DNA from: JALOAT01 sp041687015
GTDB lineage: Bacteria > Pseudomonadota > Gammaproteobacteria > Thiohalomonadales > Thiohalomonadaceae
NCBI GenBank assembly: GCA_041687015.1
Contig: JAWLCT010000012.1
Span: 14,814 to 78,813, forward strand
DNA: 64,000 nucleotides
Direction: 5' to 3'
The notes under the pieces were generated by a model. It made no database searches and had not been told where the DNA came from. It saw nothing but the letters and a program-made list of their open reading frames with translations. Of this stretch, positions 26,884 through 36,320 are shown in pieces. A program made the translations under genes and the position numbers. The stretch's first letter is position 1, and each line of letters opens with the position of its first letter.

Positions 26884-27759
26884 ATGTTTCACGGGAGTAT
26901 GGTCGCGCTGGTGACGCCCATGCGCGCCGATGGTTCGGTGGACGGGGAGAGCCTCCGCGGTCTGGTCGAATACCACGTGGCGAACGGCACCGATGCCATC
27001 GTCGCGGTGGGCACCACGGGCGAAGCCTCGACCCTCGATCATGACGAGCACATCGATGTGGTTCGCCAGGTGGTTGATACGGCGGCCGGACGCGTCCCGG
27101 TCATAGCCGGTACGGGTTCCAATTCCACCCATGAGGCCATCGAACTGACCCGCGCCGCCATGCAGGCCGGTGCCGATGCCTGCCTGTTGGTCACCCCCTA
27201 TTACATCAAACCCACCCAGGAAGGCCTGTACCGCCACTACCAGGCTGTGGCCGAAGCGGTGCCGGTACCTCAGATTCTTTACAACGTGCCGGGCCGCACG
27301 GCGGTGGACATGCAGAATGCCACCGTGGAGCGCCTGTCCCACATTCCCAACATCGTGGGCATCAAGGACGCCACCGGCAACCTGGAACGCGGCCGTGAGC
27401 TGATCCAGCTGTGCGGTGAGCGCATGGACATCTACTCTGGTGACGATGCCACCGCCATGGAGCTGATCCTGATGGGCGCCAAGGGCGACATTTCGGTGAC
27501 TGCCAACGTGGCTCCGCGCCAGATGCACGAGATGTGCGCCGCCGCCCGGGCCGGTGACCGCGCCCGCGCCGAGGCGATCAACCAGCAGCTTATGGCACTG
27601 CACAAGAACCTGTTCGTGGAAGCCAATCCCATCCCCGTGAAGTGGGCTGTCCAGCAGCTTGGCCTGATTCCGCCGGGCATTCGCCTGCCGCTCACGCCGT
27701 TGTCCGAGCAATTCCACGGGACCGTAAGGCAGGCCATGAGCCAGGCGGGGGTGCTCTGA
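26884..27759 (+). CDS. dapA: 4-hydroxy-tetrahydrodipicolinate synthase
   Basis: DapA condenses pyruvate and aspartate semialdehyde, the first committed step of lysine and diaminopimelate synthesis. The 291-residue protein shows the family motifs: GTTGEASTL near residue 45, the catalytic tyrosine in YNVPGRT near 134, and the Schiff-base lysine in IVGIKDATG near 163. The length is as expected. The start ATG 26884 follows GGGAGATGG. The gene is followed by bamC after one base, exactly the arrangement of E. coli dapA-bamC (nlpB). Confidence 0.97.
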   Translation: MFHGSMVALVTPMRADGSVDGESLRGLVEYHVANGTDAIVAVGTTGEASTLDHDEHIDVVRQVVDTAAGRVPVIAGTGSNSTHEAIELTRAAMQAGADACLLVTPYYIKPTQEGLYRHYQAVAEAVPVPQILYNVPGRTAVDMQNATVERLSHIPNIVGIKDATGNLERGRELIQLCGERMDIYSGDDATAMELILMGAKGDISVTANVAPRQMHEMCAAARAGDRARAEAINQQLMALHKNLFVEANPIPVKWAVQQLGLIPPGIRLPLTPLSEQFHGTVRQAMSQAGVL

Positions 27760-27760
27760 G

Positions 27761-28792
27761 GTGAATGTTTTCCGCCGCAGTCTCCCGCTCGCCGTTTGCC
27801 TTGCCCTGACGGCCTGTGCCGGCAGCCCCGAGAAGGACGGCCGGATCGATTACGAAAAAGCCGTCACCCTGCCACCCCTGGATGTCCCGCCGCCGCTCAG
27901 CATGCCGGCGGAAGGCGCCGACGCCATGGCGCTGCCCGAGATGGCCGGCGCCGGGGACACATCCCTGTTGCCCACGGCCACGGATGTGCAGATGGAGCGC
28001 AGCGGCGACACCCGCTGGCTGGTGGTGGAAAAGACGCCGGAAGAGCTCTGGACCCCGGTACGCCAGTTTCTCGAAGGCCAGGGACTGGAAGTCGCCCGTG
28101 AAGACCCGCGCGTCGGCATCCTCGAGACCCAGTGGGCCGAGAACCGCGCCGACATCCCGGAAGGGTTCATTCGCGGTGTCATCAGCAAGGTGGCGCCGAA
28201 GCTGTATTCGGCCAACACCCGCGATCGTTACCGCGTACGCCTGGAGCGGGGCCAACGGCCCGGCACCACCGAAATTTACGTCGCCCATTATGGCGTGGAG
28301 CAGGTGGAGAAGGGTGAGGCACTGGTCTGGCAGCCGCGCCCGTCCGACCCGGAACTCACCGCCGAGATGCTTGCCCGTCTGATGCTCGCCCTGGGTGCGC
28401 CGGAAGAGCAGGTGGTCGCCCAACAGCAGCAGACCGCCGCCGTTGCCGTGGCGCGCGCCCGGCTCGAAGGTGACGCGGTACTGATGTCCGAGGGCTTCGC
28501 GCGTGCCTGGCGTCGCGTGGGCATCGCCCTGGACCGCATCGGCCTGATCGTGGAAGACCTGGATCGTTCGCAAGGCCTTTATTGGGTGCGCGTGAGCGAG
28601 GAGGGCGAGAAGAAGAGCTGGTGGGCAGGCCTGTTCTCCGAGAGCGAGGAGGCGGTGGAGCGCAGCTTCCGGGTGAAAGTGGCAGGCAGTGAGACCAGCG
28701 CACGCGTCACGCTCGAGAACGAAGCCGGCGAAACCATCGCCGAGGCCACCCGCCAGAAGGTGCTCGGCCAGCTGGAGGAGCAGCTCCGCTAG
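27761..28792 (+). CDS. bamC: Outer membrane protein assembly factor BamC
   Basis: A 343-residue lipoprotein of the BAM complex, which inserts beta-barrel proteins in the outer membrane. The GTG start gives a lipoprotein signal MNVFRRSLPLAVCLALTAC with lipobox LTAC (acylated Cys19). An extended Pro-rich stretch (residues about 35-60) corresponds to the BamD-binding N-terminal segment, followed by two helix-grip domains (about 75-190 and 220-340). The length equals E. coli BamC (344). It starts one base after the dapA stop, so translation is coupled, and the downstream MBL hydrolase and purC continue the same direction. Confidence 0.93.
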   Translation: MNVFRRSLPLAVCLALTACAGSPEKDGRIDYEKAVTLPPLDVPPPLSMPAEGADAMALPEMAGAGDTSLLPTATDVQMERSGDTRWLVVEKTPEELWTPVRQFLEGQGLEVAREDPRVGILETQWAENRADIPEGFIRGVISKVAPKLYSANTRDRYRVRLERGQRPGTTEIYVAHYGVEQVEKGEALVWQPRPSDPELTAEMLARLMLALGAPEEQVVAQQQQTAAVAVARARLEGDAVLMSEGFARAWRRVGIALDRIGLIVEDLDRSQGLYWVRVSEEGEKKSWWAGLFSESEEAVERSFRVKVAGSETSARVTLENEAGETIAEATRQKVLGQLEEQLR

Positions 28793-28856
28793 GCATGTCG
28801 CGCGCGGCACTCAGGCGCACGGTGGGACAGGCGACGTGCGGGGCGCGCACAATCTG

Positions 28857-29618
28857 ATGCGCTTCGCCTGCCTGGGCAGCGGCAGTCGCGGTAACGCCGT
28901 CCTGGTCGAGGCCGGGACTACCTGCGTCATGATCGATTGTGGTTTCAGTGTGCGCGAAACCGAGCGGCGCCTGGCTCGCCTGGGCAAGACGCCTGCCGAC
29001 CTGGGCGCCATCCTGGTCACGCACGAGCACTCGGATCACCTCGGCGGTGTCGCGCCCTTTGCGCGCCGTCATGGGGTGCCGGTCTGGATGACCGTGGGAA
29101 CGCGCGCAAACAGCGCAGCCGGTGAACTACCGTCACTGCAGCTTTTCAGCAGTCACGAAGCCTTCGCTCTGGGCGACTTGTCGGTGCACCCCTATCCGGT
29201 GCCCCACGATGCCCGCGAGCCGAGCCAGTTCGTGTTCGACGACGGCGCGCGCCGCCTGGGCATGCTGACCGATGCGGGGGCGGTAACCACGCACATGGAG
29301 AACATGCTGGGCCCGTGCCACGCACTCCTTTTGGAGTGCAACCACGACCCGCACATGCTGGCTACCGGCCCTTATCCGCCGCCTCTGAAGGCGCGCGTAG
29401 GTGGCCGTTACGGGCACCTCAGTAATGTTCAGGCGGCGCAGATCTTGAGCAGCCTGGGTGGGCGGCGCCTGCAACACGTGGTGGCGGCGCATCTGAGCGA
29501 AAAGAACAACCGACCCGACCTGGCCCGAGCGGCGCTGAGCGAAGCGCTGGGCTGCGAGCCCGGGTGGATTAGCGTGGCCGACCAGAACCAGGGTTTTGGC
29601 TGGCGCGAGATTGTGTGA
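28857..29618 (+). CDS. MBL-fold metallo-hydrolase (YycJ/WalJ-like)
   Basis: A 253-residue metallo-beta-lactamase-fold protein from ATG 28857 (MRFACLGSGSRGN); an open frame upstream is rejected as unlike the family. The metal motif is THEHSDHLGG near residue 63, with further ligands in PVPHDA near 124 and in LLECNHD. The last His is in VVAAHLSEKNN near 222. The GSGSRGNAVLVE start is typical of the YycJ/WalJ group, which includes a 5'-3' double-strand DNA exonuclease in Gram-positive bacteria. The gene order bamC - MBL hydrolase - purC is common in Gammaproteobacteria. It lies 64 bp after bamC and 26 bp before purC. Confidence 0.88.
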   Translation: MRFACLGSGSRGNAVLVEAGTTCVMIDCGFSVRETERRLARLGKTPADLGAILVTHEHSDHLGGVAPFARRHGVPVWMTVGTRANSAAGELPSLQLFSSHEAFALGDLSVHPYPVPHDAREPSQFVFDDGARRLGMLTDAGAVTTHMENMLGPCHALLLECNHDPHMLATGPYPPPLKARVGGRYGHLSNVQAAQILSSLGGRRLQHVVAAHLSEKNNRPDLARAALSEALGCEPGWISVADQNQGFGWREIV

Positions 29619-29644
29619 GCTTTCCCTGACTTCCGAGACAGACC

Positions 29645-30355
29645 ATGGAAAAACGCGAACAACTCTATTCGGGCAAGGCCAAATCCGTGTACGCCACGGA
29701 TGACGCCGATCTGTACATCATGGAATTCCGCGACGACACCACCGCCTTCGACGGTCTCAAGGTGGAGTCCCTCGCGCGCAAGGGCATGGTGAACAACAAG
29801 TTCAACGCCTTCATCATGCAGAAGCTGGAGGCCGCCGGCGTGCCGACCCATCTCGTGCGCATGCACTCGGACAACGAGGCCGTGGTGAAGCGCCTCGAGA
29901 TGATTCCGCTCGAGTGCGTGGTGCGCAACATCGCCGCGGGCTCGCTGGTGAAGCGCCTGGGCGTTACCGAAGGTGTGGACCTGGATCCGCCTACTTTCGA
30001 GCTGTTCCTCAAGAATGATGAACTGCATGACCCCATGGTCAACGAATACCATGCCCGTTCCTTCGGCTGGGCCACGGAGGCCGAGATCGCGCGCATGAAG
30101 GAACTCACCTTCAAGGTGAACGACGTGCTGAAGAAACTGTTCCGCGATGCGGGCATGCTGCTGGTGGACTACAAGCTGGAGTTCGGCCGTTTCCACGGCG
30201 AAATCGTGCTTGGCGACGAGTTCTCGCCGGACGGCTGCCGCCTGTGGGACGCGGACACGCGCAAGAAGCTGGACAAGGATCGCTTCCGGCAGGGGCTTGG
30301 CGGGGTGGTCGAGGCCTATGAGGAAGTGGCCCATCGGTTGGGCGTGCCGCTTTAA
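29645..30355 (+). CDS. purC: Phosphoribosylaminoimidazole-succinocarboxamide synthase
   Basis: PurC (SAICAR synthetase) joins CAIR and aspartate with ATP in purine synthesis. The 236-residue protein has the short bacterial form: YSGKAKSVYATDD at the start (ATP-binding loop), the DTTAFDG segment, VVRNIAAGSLVKRLG near residue 95, and VDYKLEFGRF / GEIVLGDEFSPDGCRLWD near 175-205. Length is as in E. coli (237). It ends the dapA-bamC-MBL-purC run and is followed 27 bp later by a strong hairpin terminator. Confidence 0.97.
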   Translation: MEKREQLYSGKAKSVYATDDADLYIMEFRDDTTAFDGLKVESLARKGMVNNKFNAFIMQKLEAAGVPTHLVRMHSDNEAVVKRLEMIPLECVVRNIAAGSLVKRLGVTEGVDLDPPTFELFLKNDELHDPMVNEYHARSFGWATEAEIARMKELTFKVNDVLKKLFRDAGMLLVDYKLEFGRFHGEIVLGDEFSPDGCRLWDADTRKKLDKDRFRQGLGGVVEAYEEVAHRLGVPL

Positions 30356-30382
30356 GCGTGTTTCGTTCCTTGCTGCGGTTTC

Positions 30383-30410
30383 GGAAAAGGCGGGGTGACC
30401 CGCCTTTTCC
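30383..30410 (+). terminator. Intrinsic terminator after purC
   Basis: A perfect 12-bp stem GGAAAAGGCGGG / CCCGCCTTTTCC with loop GTGA, followed by TTGTGGTTT. The T-run is imperfect but the stem is strong and correctly placed. Confidence 0.8.
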
Positions 30411-30797
30411 TTGTGGTTTGCCGAAACGTCCGTAGGTCACGTTGCGACCCTACGTGACATCTTTGTTTCTTGAAGGATGCGCTGCGCGCGAAGATTAGTT
30501 GGCGGGGGACGGAATCCCCGTCAAAGATAATCTTCGGGCGTAGCCCTTCGTTGAACAACCCAAGCTGGAATTAACCGCCATGTCACCGGATTCCGCTTTG
30601 CTCCACCCGGGACAATGAGAAAGCCGCTCCCTAACGACGGAAACCCACCCCAATCCCCCCGAGTCAAACCCGAAGTCGAGCCCGCGGACGCACCACCGGC
30701 AATCCCCTTTTGACCTCCCCCCGCCGCCATAGGCTATGATTGCCCGCGCTTTTCCCGGCCCGTGCGACGGCCCATAACGCCTAACTTGTTGAATTAC
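30411..30797. other. Intergenic region purC-parE with hairpins
   Basis: No convincing gene is seen in these 387 bases. They hold a shuffled inverted motif (CGTAGG, GTCACG, CCTACG, CGTGAC) at 30431-30458 and a larger hairpin at 30489-30536 with outer arms CGAAGATTA / TAATCTTCG and an inner GGGGA / TCCCC stem. The segment 30590-30760 shows no structure that I recognise; the parE promoter should lie near its end, where TAGGCTATGATTG could provide a -10 element. Confidence 0.5.
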
Positions 30798-32690
30798 ATG
30801 GCCCAGACCTATACTGCCGAATCCATCGAGGTCCTCTCCGGCCTGGAGCCCGTGCGCAAGCGCCCGGGCATGTACACGCAGACAGAGCGTCCCAACCATC
30901 TCGCCCAGGAAGTCATCGACAACTCGGTGGACGAGGCCGTGGCCGGCCACGCCAAGACCATCGAGGTGATCTTGTTCAAGGACGGCTCCCTGGCGGTGAA
31001 GGATGACGGACGCGGTATGCCGGTGGACATTCACCCGCAGGAGAAGCTGCCGGGTGTGGAGGTCATCCTCACCAAACTGCATGCGGGCGGCAAGTTCTCC
31101 AACAAGAGTTATCAGTTCTCCGGCGGCCTGCACGGCGTGGGTGTATCGGTGGTGAATGCGCTCTCGAAGCGCCTGGACGTCTGGGTGCGCCGCGACGGCG
31201 CCGAGCACCACATGGCCTTCGAGGACGGCAGGCGTGTGGAGAAGCTGAACGTGATCGGTTCGGTAGCCAAGCGCGAGACCGGTACCACGGTGCGCTTCAC
31301 GCCCGATCCGAAATTCTTCGACTCGCCCAAGTTCTCCGTGCCGCGCCTCAAGCATGTGCTGCGTGCCAAGGCGGTGTTATGCCCGGGCCTGCGCATCACC
31401 TTCCTGGATGAAGCAAGCGGGGAACAGGAGGCGTGGTTTTACGAGGCCGGGTTGCGCGATTACCTCATGGACGCCCTGTCCCAGACCCTCACGCTGCCCG
31501 AGGACGAGCCCTTCATGGGCAGTTTCAGCGGCACCACCGAGGCGGTGGAGTGGGCCATCGTGTGGCTGCCCGAAGGCGGTGACCCTGTCACAGAAAGCTA
31601 TGTAAACCTCATCCCCACCGCCCAGGGCGGCACCCACGTGAACGGGTTTCGCACCGGCCTCACGGAGGCCATGCGCGATTTCTGCGAGTTCCGCAACCTG
31701 CTGCCGCGCGGTGTGAAGCTGGCGCCCGAGGACGTGTGGGACAAGGCCAGTTACATCCTGTCGGTAAAAATGCAGGACCCGCAGTTTGCCGGCCAGACCA
31801 AGGAGCGCCTGTCCTCCCGCGAGACCGCGCCTTTCGTTTCGGGCGTGGTCAAGGATGCCTTTTCACTGTGGCTCAACACCCACACCGACATCGGCGAGAA
31901 GCTGGCCGAACTGGCCATCAGCGCCGCGCAATCGCGCCTGCGCGCCGGCAAGAAGGTGGCGCGCAAGAAGATCACCCAGGGCCCGGCGCTGCCCGGCAAG
32001 CTGGCGGACTGCACCTCCCAGGACATCAAGCGCACCGAGCTGTTCCTGGTGGAAGGCGACTCCGCGGGCGGCTCCGCCAAGCAGGCCCGCGACAAGGAAT
32101 TCCAGGCCATCATGCCGCTGCGTGGCAAGATCCTGAACACCTGGGAAGTGGACCCGAACGAGGTGCTCGGTTCCCAGGAAGTGCACGACATCGCCGTGGC
32201 CATCGGCGTGGACCCGGGCTCCGACAAGCTGGACGGCCTCCGCTACGGGAAGATCTGCGTGCTGGCCGACGCCGACTCCGACGGCGCCCACATCGCCACC
32301 CTGCTTTGCGCGCTGTTCCTGCGCCACTTCCGCTCGCTGGTGGCGCGCGGCCACGTGTACATCGCCATGCCGCCCCTGTACCGCATCGACATCGGCAAGG
32401 ACGTCTATTACGCCCTGGACGAGGCCGAGAAAAAGGGCGTGCTGGATCGCATCGCCGCCGAAGGCAAGCGCGGCAAGGTACAGGTGACCCGCTTCAAGGG
32501 TCTGGGTGAAATGAACCCCTTGCAACTGCGCGAGACCACCCTGGCGCCCGACACCCGCCGCCTGGTGCAGCTCACCGTGGAGGACGACGACGACACCGCC
32601 GCCCTCATGGACATGCTGCTCGCCAAGAAACGCTCCGGCGAACGCAAGAGCTGGCTGGAGCAAAAAGGCGACCTGGCCGAGGTGCTCTGA
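30798..32690 (+). CDS. parE: DNA topoisomerase IV subunit B
   Basis: ParE is the ATPase subunit of topoisomerase IV, which unlinks daughter chromosomes. ATG 30798 gives MAQTYTAESIEVLSGLEPVR, the same start as E. coli ParE; a GTG 12 codons earlier is rejected. The 630-residue protein carries the GHKL ATPase motifs (EVIDNSVDEA, DDGRGMPVDI, GGLHGVGVSVVN), the transducer domain, and the TOPRIM domain with EGDSAGGSAKQARD and DADSDGAHI. The sequence is far closer to ParE than to GyrB (no GyrB insert, short C-terminus). parC follows on the same strand after a nested repeat element of about 215 bp. Confidence 0.97.
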   Translation: MAQTYTAESIEVLSGLEPVRKRPGMYTQTERPNHLAQEVIDNSVDEAVAGHAKTIEVILFKDGSLAVKDDGRGMPVDIHPQEKLPGVEVILTKLHAGGKFSNKSYQFSGGLHGVGVSVVNALSKRLDVWVRRDGAEHHMAFEDGRRVEKLNVIGSVAKRETGTTVRFTPDPKFFDSPKFSVPRLKHVLRAKAVLCPGLRITFLDEASGEQEAWFYEAGLRDYLMDALSQTLTLPEDEPFMGSFSGTTEAVEWAIVWLPEGGDPVTESYVNLIPTAQGGTHVNGFRTGLTEAMRDFCEFRNLLPRGVKLAPEDVWDKASYILSVKMQDPQFAGQTKERLSSRETAPFVSGVVKDAFSLWLNTHTDIGEKLAELAISAAQSRLRAGKKVARKKITQGPALPGKLADCTSQDIKRTELFLVEGDSAGGSAKQARDKEFQAIMPLRGKILNTWEVDPNEVLGSQEVHDIAVAIGVDPGSDKLDGLRYGKICVLADADSDGAHIATLLCALFLRHFRSLVARGHVYIAMPPLYRIDIGKDVYYALDEAEKKGVLDRIAAEGKRGKVQVTRFKGLGEMNPLQLRETTLAPDTRRLVQLTVEDDDDTAALMDMLLAKKRSGERKSWLEQKGDLAEVL

Positions 32691-32695
32691 GGGCG

Positions 32696-32911
32696 AACGA
32701 AGAAAGAGAAAAGCAAGAGAAAGCCAAACCACGCGGGACACGGGGAATACGGGGAATTTGATGCTTTCTGTAGGAGCGGCCCCAGGCCGCGATGGCGCGG
32801 TACCCAGAAACAATCGCGGCCTGGGGCGGCTCCTACAGGTGACATCTACCCCTCCACCGATTTTCCCCCGTGTTCCCCGTGTCCCCCGTGGTTAAAGCTT
32901 TTTGCTTCACG
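32696..32911. repeat. Nested inverted-repeat element between parE and parC
   Basis: Outer arms 32696-32757 (AAGAGAAAAGC..., CCACGCGGGACACGGGGAAT, ACGGGGAA) and 32861-32911 (TTTTCCCCCGTGTTCCCCGT, GTCCCCCGTGGTTAAAGCTT). Inner inverted REP-like pair: 32770-32793 (TGTAGGAGCGGCCCCAGGCC, GCGA) and 32815-32838 (its reverse complement apart from a base or two). The inner unit resembles Pseudomonas-type REP sequences (GTAGGAGCG...). The whole element spans nearly the full parE-parC gap. Confidence 0.85.
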
Positions 32912-32936
32912 GATTGACTGATTTTCCGGATACGAC

Positions 32937-35183
32937 ATGGCCACTGAAATGAATTACGAAGGTGTGGAGCGTCTGCCGCTCAAGACCTTCACCGAGAAGG
33001 CGTACCTGGATTACTCCATGTACGTGATCATGGATCGCGCCCTGCCGCACATCGGCGACGGCCTCAAGCCCGTGCAGCGGCGCATCGTCTATGCCATGAG
33101 CGAGCTGGGCCTGTCGGCGGCGTCCAAGCACAAAAAATCGGCACGCACCGTCGGTGACGTGCTTGGCAAATACCACCCGCACGGCGACTCGGCCTGCTAC
33201 GAGGCCATGGTGCTCATGGCCCAGCCGTTCTCCTACCGCTATCCGCTGGTGGACGGCCAGGGTAACTGGGGCTCGCCGGACGATCCCAAGTCATTCGCCG
33301 CCATGCGCTACACCGAGGCGCGCCTGGCGCGCTTCACCGAGCTGCTGCTGGCGGAAGCCGACCAGGGCACCGTGGATTGGGTGCCCAACTTCGACGGCAC
33401 CCTGGAAGAGCCGGCCGTGCTGCCGGCACGCGTGCCCCACGTGCTGCTCAACGGCACCACGGGCATCGCCGTGGGCATGGCCACCGACATCCCGCCCCAC
33501 AACCTGCGCGAAGTGGCGAGCGCGTGCATTCATCTGCTGGAGAGTCCCAAGGCTACGGTGGCGGAGCTATGCGAGCACGTGCAGGGCCCGGACTATCCCA
33601 CCGAGGCGGAGATCATTTCGCCCGCGGCGGACCTGCGAAAGATCTACGAAACCGGCACCGGTTCGGTGCGCATGCGCGCGAAGTGGGAACGCGAGGACGG
33701 CGACATCGTCATCACTGCCTTGCCCCACCAGACCTCCGGCGCGAAAGTGCTGGAGCAGATCGCCCAGCAGATGCAGCAGAAGAAGCTGCCTATGGTGGAA
33801 GACCTGCGCGACGAGTCCGATCACGAAAACCCTACGCGCCTGGTGATCGTGCCGCGCAGCAACCGGGTGGACGTGGACGAACTGATGAACCACCTGTTCG
33901 CCACCACGGACCTGGAGCGCACCTATCGCGTCAACATGAACGTGCTCGGCCTCGATGGCCGCCCGCGGGTGAAGAACCTGCGCGACATGCTCTCCGAGTG
34001 GCTCACTTTCCGCCTCACCACGGTACGCCGCCGCCTGCAACATCGCCTCGAGAAAGTGGAGCGCCGCCTGCACCTGCTGGATGGCCTGCTCATCGCCTTC
34101 CTGAATCTCGATGAGGTCATCCGCATCATCCGTGAGGAAGAAAATCCCAAGGCCGAGCTCATGGCGCGCTTCGATCTCACCGAGGTGCAGGCCGATTTCA
34201 TTCTCGATACCAAGCTGCGCCAGTTGGCGCGCCTGGAGGAAATGAAAATCCGTGGCGAGCAGGCGGAACTGGCCAAGGAAAAGGCGGCTATCGAAAAGAT
34301 CCTCGGTTCCGAAAAGCGCCTGAAGAATCTCGTGCGCGACGAACTGATGCGGGATGCAAAGGCGTTCGGCGACGACCGGCGTTCACCCATCGTGCAGCGC
34401 GCCGCCGCCCAGGCCCTGGACGAGAGTGCCCTCATCGGCGCCGAACCGGTCACTGTGGTGCTGTCGGAAAAGGGCTGGGTGCGTGCCGCCAAGGGGCACG
34501 ACATCAATCCCACCGCGCTTTCCTACAAGGCGGGCGATGCCTACCGAGCCAGCGCGCCCGGCAAGAGCAATCAGTTCGCCACCTTCCTCGATTCAACCGG
34601 CCGCAGCTACTCGATCATGGCCCACACCTTCCCGTCGGCGCGCGGCCAGGGCGAGCCGCTGACCGGCCGCGTCAGCCCGCCGCCCGGCGCGGAATTCATT
34701 TCGGTTCTGATGGGCGAGCCCGACGAACTGTGGCTGCTGACAACAGACCTGGGCTACGGTTTTGTGGCGAAGCTGGAAGACCTGCTGGCCCGCAACCGCA
34801 ACGGCAAGGCGGTGCTCACGGTGCCTGCGCAGGCGCGTGTGTTGGTGCCGAGCCGCGTCGCCAACCTCGACACGGACCTTATTGCGGCGGTGAGCAATGA
34901 AGGCCGTTTGCTGGTTTTCCCGGTGAAAGACCTGCCGCAGTTGGCGAAGGGCAAGGGCAACAAGATCATCGGCATCGCCACGGATCGCCACACGGCACGC
35001 GAGGAGTACGTGGCCGGTGCGGTGGTGCTGCCACGCGGTGAAAGTCTCACCGTACTTTCGGGTAAACGCCATATGACCCTCAAACCCGCCGACCTGGAGC
35101 ATTACATGGGCGAGCGCGGCCGGCGCGGAAGTATGTTGCCGCGTGGTTTCCAGCGCGCAGAGGGCCTCAAAATCGGGAGTTGA
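32937..35183 (+). CDS. parC: DNA topoisomerase IV subunit A
   Basis: ParC is the DNA-cutting subunit of topoisomerase IV. The 748-residue protein has the winged-helix and tower domains with catalytic Tyr125 (AAMRYTEARL), the region HPHGDSACYEAM (residues 80-92), and a C-terminal beta-pinwheel. Ser85 and Glu89 correspond to E. coli Ser80 and Glu84, so the quinolone-resistance positions carry the common sensitive residues. The length matches E. coli ParC (752) and the C-terminal domain lacks the GyrA box (QRRGGKG). The start ATG 32937 is followed by MATEMNYEGVERLPLKTF. The C-terminus is followed by a small repeat and hairpin. Confidence 0.97.
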   Translation: MATEMNYEGVERLPLKTFTEKAYLDYSMYVIMDRALPHIGDGLKPVQRRIVYAMSELGLSAASKHKKSARTVGDVLGKYHPHGDSACYEAMVLMAQPFSYRYPLVDGQGNWGSPDDPKSFAAMRYTEARLARFTELLLAEADQGTVDWVPNFDGTLEEPAVLPARVPHVLLNGTTGIAVGMATDIPPHNLREVASACIHLLESPKATVAELCEHVQGPDYPTEAEIISPAADLRKIYETGTGSVRMRAKWEREDGDIVITALPHQTSGAKVLEQIAQQMQQKKLPMVEDLRDESDHENPTRLVIVPRSNRVDVDELMNHLFATTDLERTYRVNMNVLGLDGRPRVKNLRDMLSEWLTFRLTTVRRRLQHRLEKVERRLHLLDGLLIAFLNLDEVIRIIREEENPKAELMARFDLTEVQADFILDTKLRQLARLEEMKIRGEQAELAKEKAAIEKILGSEKRLKNLVRDELMRDAKAFGDDRRSPIVQRAAAQALDESALIGAEPVTVVLSEKGWVRAAKGHDINPTALSYKAGDAYRASAPGKSNQFATFLDSTGRSYSIMAHTFPSARGQGEPLTGRVSPPPGAEFISVLMGEPDELWLLTTDLGYGFVAKLEDLLARNRNGKAVLTVPAQARVLVPSRVANLDTDLIAAVSNEGRLLVFPVKDLPQLAKGKGNKIIGIATDRHTAREEYVAGAVVLPRGESLTVLSGKRHMTLKPADLEHYMGERGRRGSMLPRGFQRAEGLKIGS

Positions 35184-35212
35184 GCCGCAAGCGGAGGGTT
35201 GATGATCGGAAG

Positions 35213-35232
35213 CTGAGCCGCAAGCGGCTCAG
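35213..35232. terminator. Bidirectional hairpin between convergent parC and TPR lipoprotein genes
   Basis: CTGAGCCGC and GCGGCTCAG flank AA, a near-perfect palindrome that includes the stop codon of the minus-strand gene. A related TGAGCCGCAAGCGG copy overlaps the parC stop at 35181-35194, so the sequence is present twice in direct orientation. No T-run is present; a role in ending both transcripts is inferred from position. Confidence 0.5.
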
Positions 35233-36320
35233 CGGGCGGAAACCGGCTGTGTCCCGCTTTGTTTTTCGCGCAGTTCCTTGAGCTTCTGGATGACCCGCTC
35301 GGCGCGCTCCACGCCGGCCTGTGCCTGCTCGTGGTGGGGATCGATGGCGAGTACCCGGCGCCAATGAGCCACGGCTTCCTCGAAACGGCCACGGCCGTAC
35401 AGGCTGATGGCCGCTTCCAGGTGAGTGCTCAGCACCTGCTCCAGCTGGGCCTCGAAGCGGCTGCGTTCGGCCTTGACCTCACTGTTGTCGCTGTCGATCT
35501 CGATCAAGCGCATCATGTGCTGACGGGCCAGGCGCAGATCACCGGCTTCCTGCGCCTTCCGGTACTCGGCCAGCGTCCTGGCGGTCTCACGTTGGCGCAG
35601 GCGCTGAATGGCCTGCATCTGGCTGCGGCGCTGTTGCTGCGCCTGGTCGGCCTCGGCAAGGCTGAGGCGGTCCTGGGCGGATTGCGACGACGGCGAAGGA
35701 TTCAGGCGTGCCGCGATGGGCAGGGTGCGCGCCGCAATGCCGAGTTCCTCCTTTTCAAGCGCTGCTGTGCCGATGCGGGTGAGTTCGCCGGCCAGTTCCA
35801 CCGCTTCGGTCATGTAGCGATCCAGCTCGTAACGCTCCACCCAATCGTCCGGATCCACCTGCACGATGGACTTTTGCAGTGTCACGGCCCGTTCCAGCCA
35901 GCGCGCCCGCGCCACCAGCCGATCGATCTTCAGTTCCTCGATGCGACGCGCCTGGGTGCGGCGGAAAGACTGCAGTTCCATGCGCAGCGGCACGCTGTGG
36001 GGCATCTTGTTGATGGCCGTCCGATAGGTTTCGAAGGCCTCGGCCCACTGGCCGCGTGCAGTGAAATCGGCTGCGCGTCGGATCTGGGCCTGTTCGAAGG
36101 TGCGGGCGCGCCTTTCCACCTCGGCGCGGCGCGAAGACAGGTTCGCATAGGCCGGATGGTCCTCGCGCACGTAGGTTAGGACGTCGAGGGCCTTGCCGTA
36201 CTCGTCGTTTGCCAGATAGCGGGTCACCTGCGCATCCAGATCGCCTTCCAGGGCTGGAATGATGGCGCACGCGCCGAGCTGAAGCGTTGCCACCAACAGG
36301 ATGAGCAGGCGCATTGTCAT
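35229..36320 (-). CDS. TPR-containing lipoprotein
   Basis: A 363-residue protein from ATG 36320. The start MTMRLLILLVATLQLGACA is a lipoprotein signal with lipobox LGAC (Cys18). The rest is almost wholly helical, with tetratricopeptide-like repeats near residues 25-90 (YLANDEYGKALDVLTYV) and again near 315-350 (YGRGRFEEAVAHWRRVLAID) and a long charged coiled region between. It overlaps the stop of the upstream adenylate cyclase by four bases (ATGA), so the pair is co-translated and probably works together. TPR lipoproteins usually hold protein complexes at the outer or inner membrane; the target here is unknown. A much longer upstream extension is an out-of-gene artefact overlapping the cyclase. 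Confidence 0.85.
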   Translation of the reverse strand: MTMRLLILLVATLQLGACAIIPALEGDLDAQVTRYLANDEYGKALDVLTYVREDHPAYANLSSRRAEVERRARTFEQAQIRRAADFTARGQWAEAFETYRTAINKMPHSVPLRMELQSFRRTQARRIEELKIDRLVARARWLERAVTLQKSIVQVDPDDWVERYELDRYMTEAVELAGELTRIGTAALEKEELGIAARTLPIAARLNPSPSSQSAQDRLSLAEADQAQQQRRSQMQAIQRLRQRETARTLAEYRKAQEAGDLRLARQHMMRLIEIDSDNSEVKAERSRFEAQLEQVLSTHLEAAISLYGRGRFEEAVAHWRRVLAIDPHHEQAQAGVERAERVIQKLKELREKQSGTQPVSAR

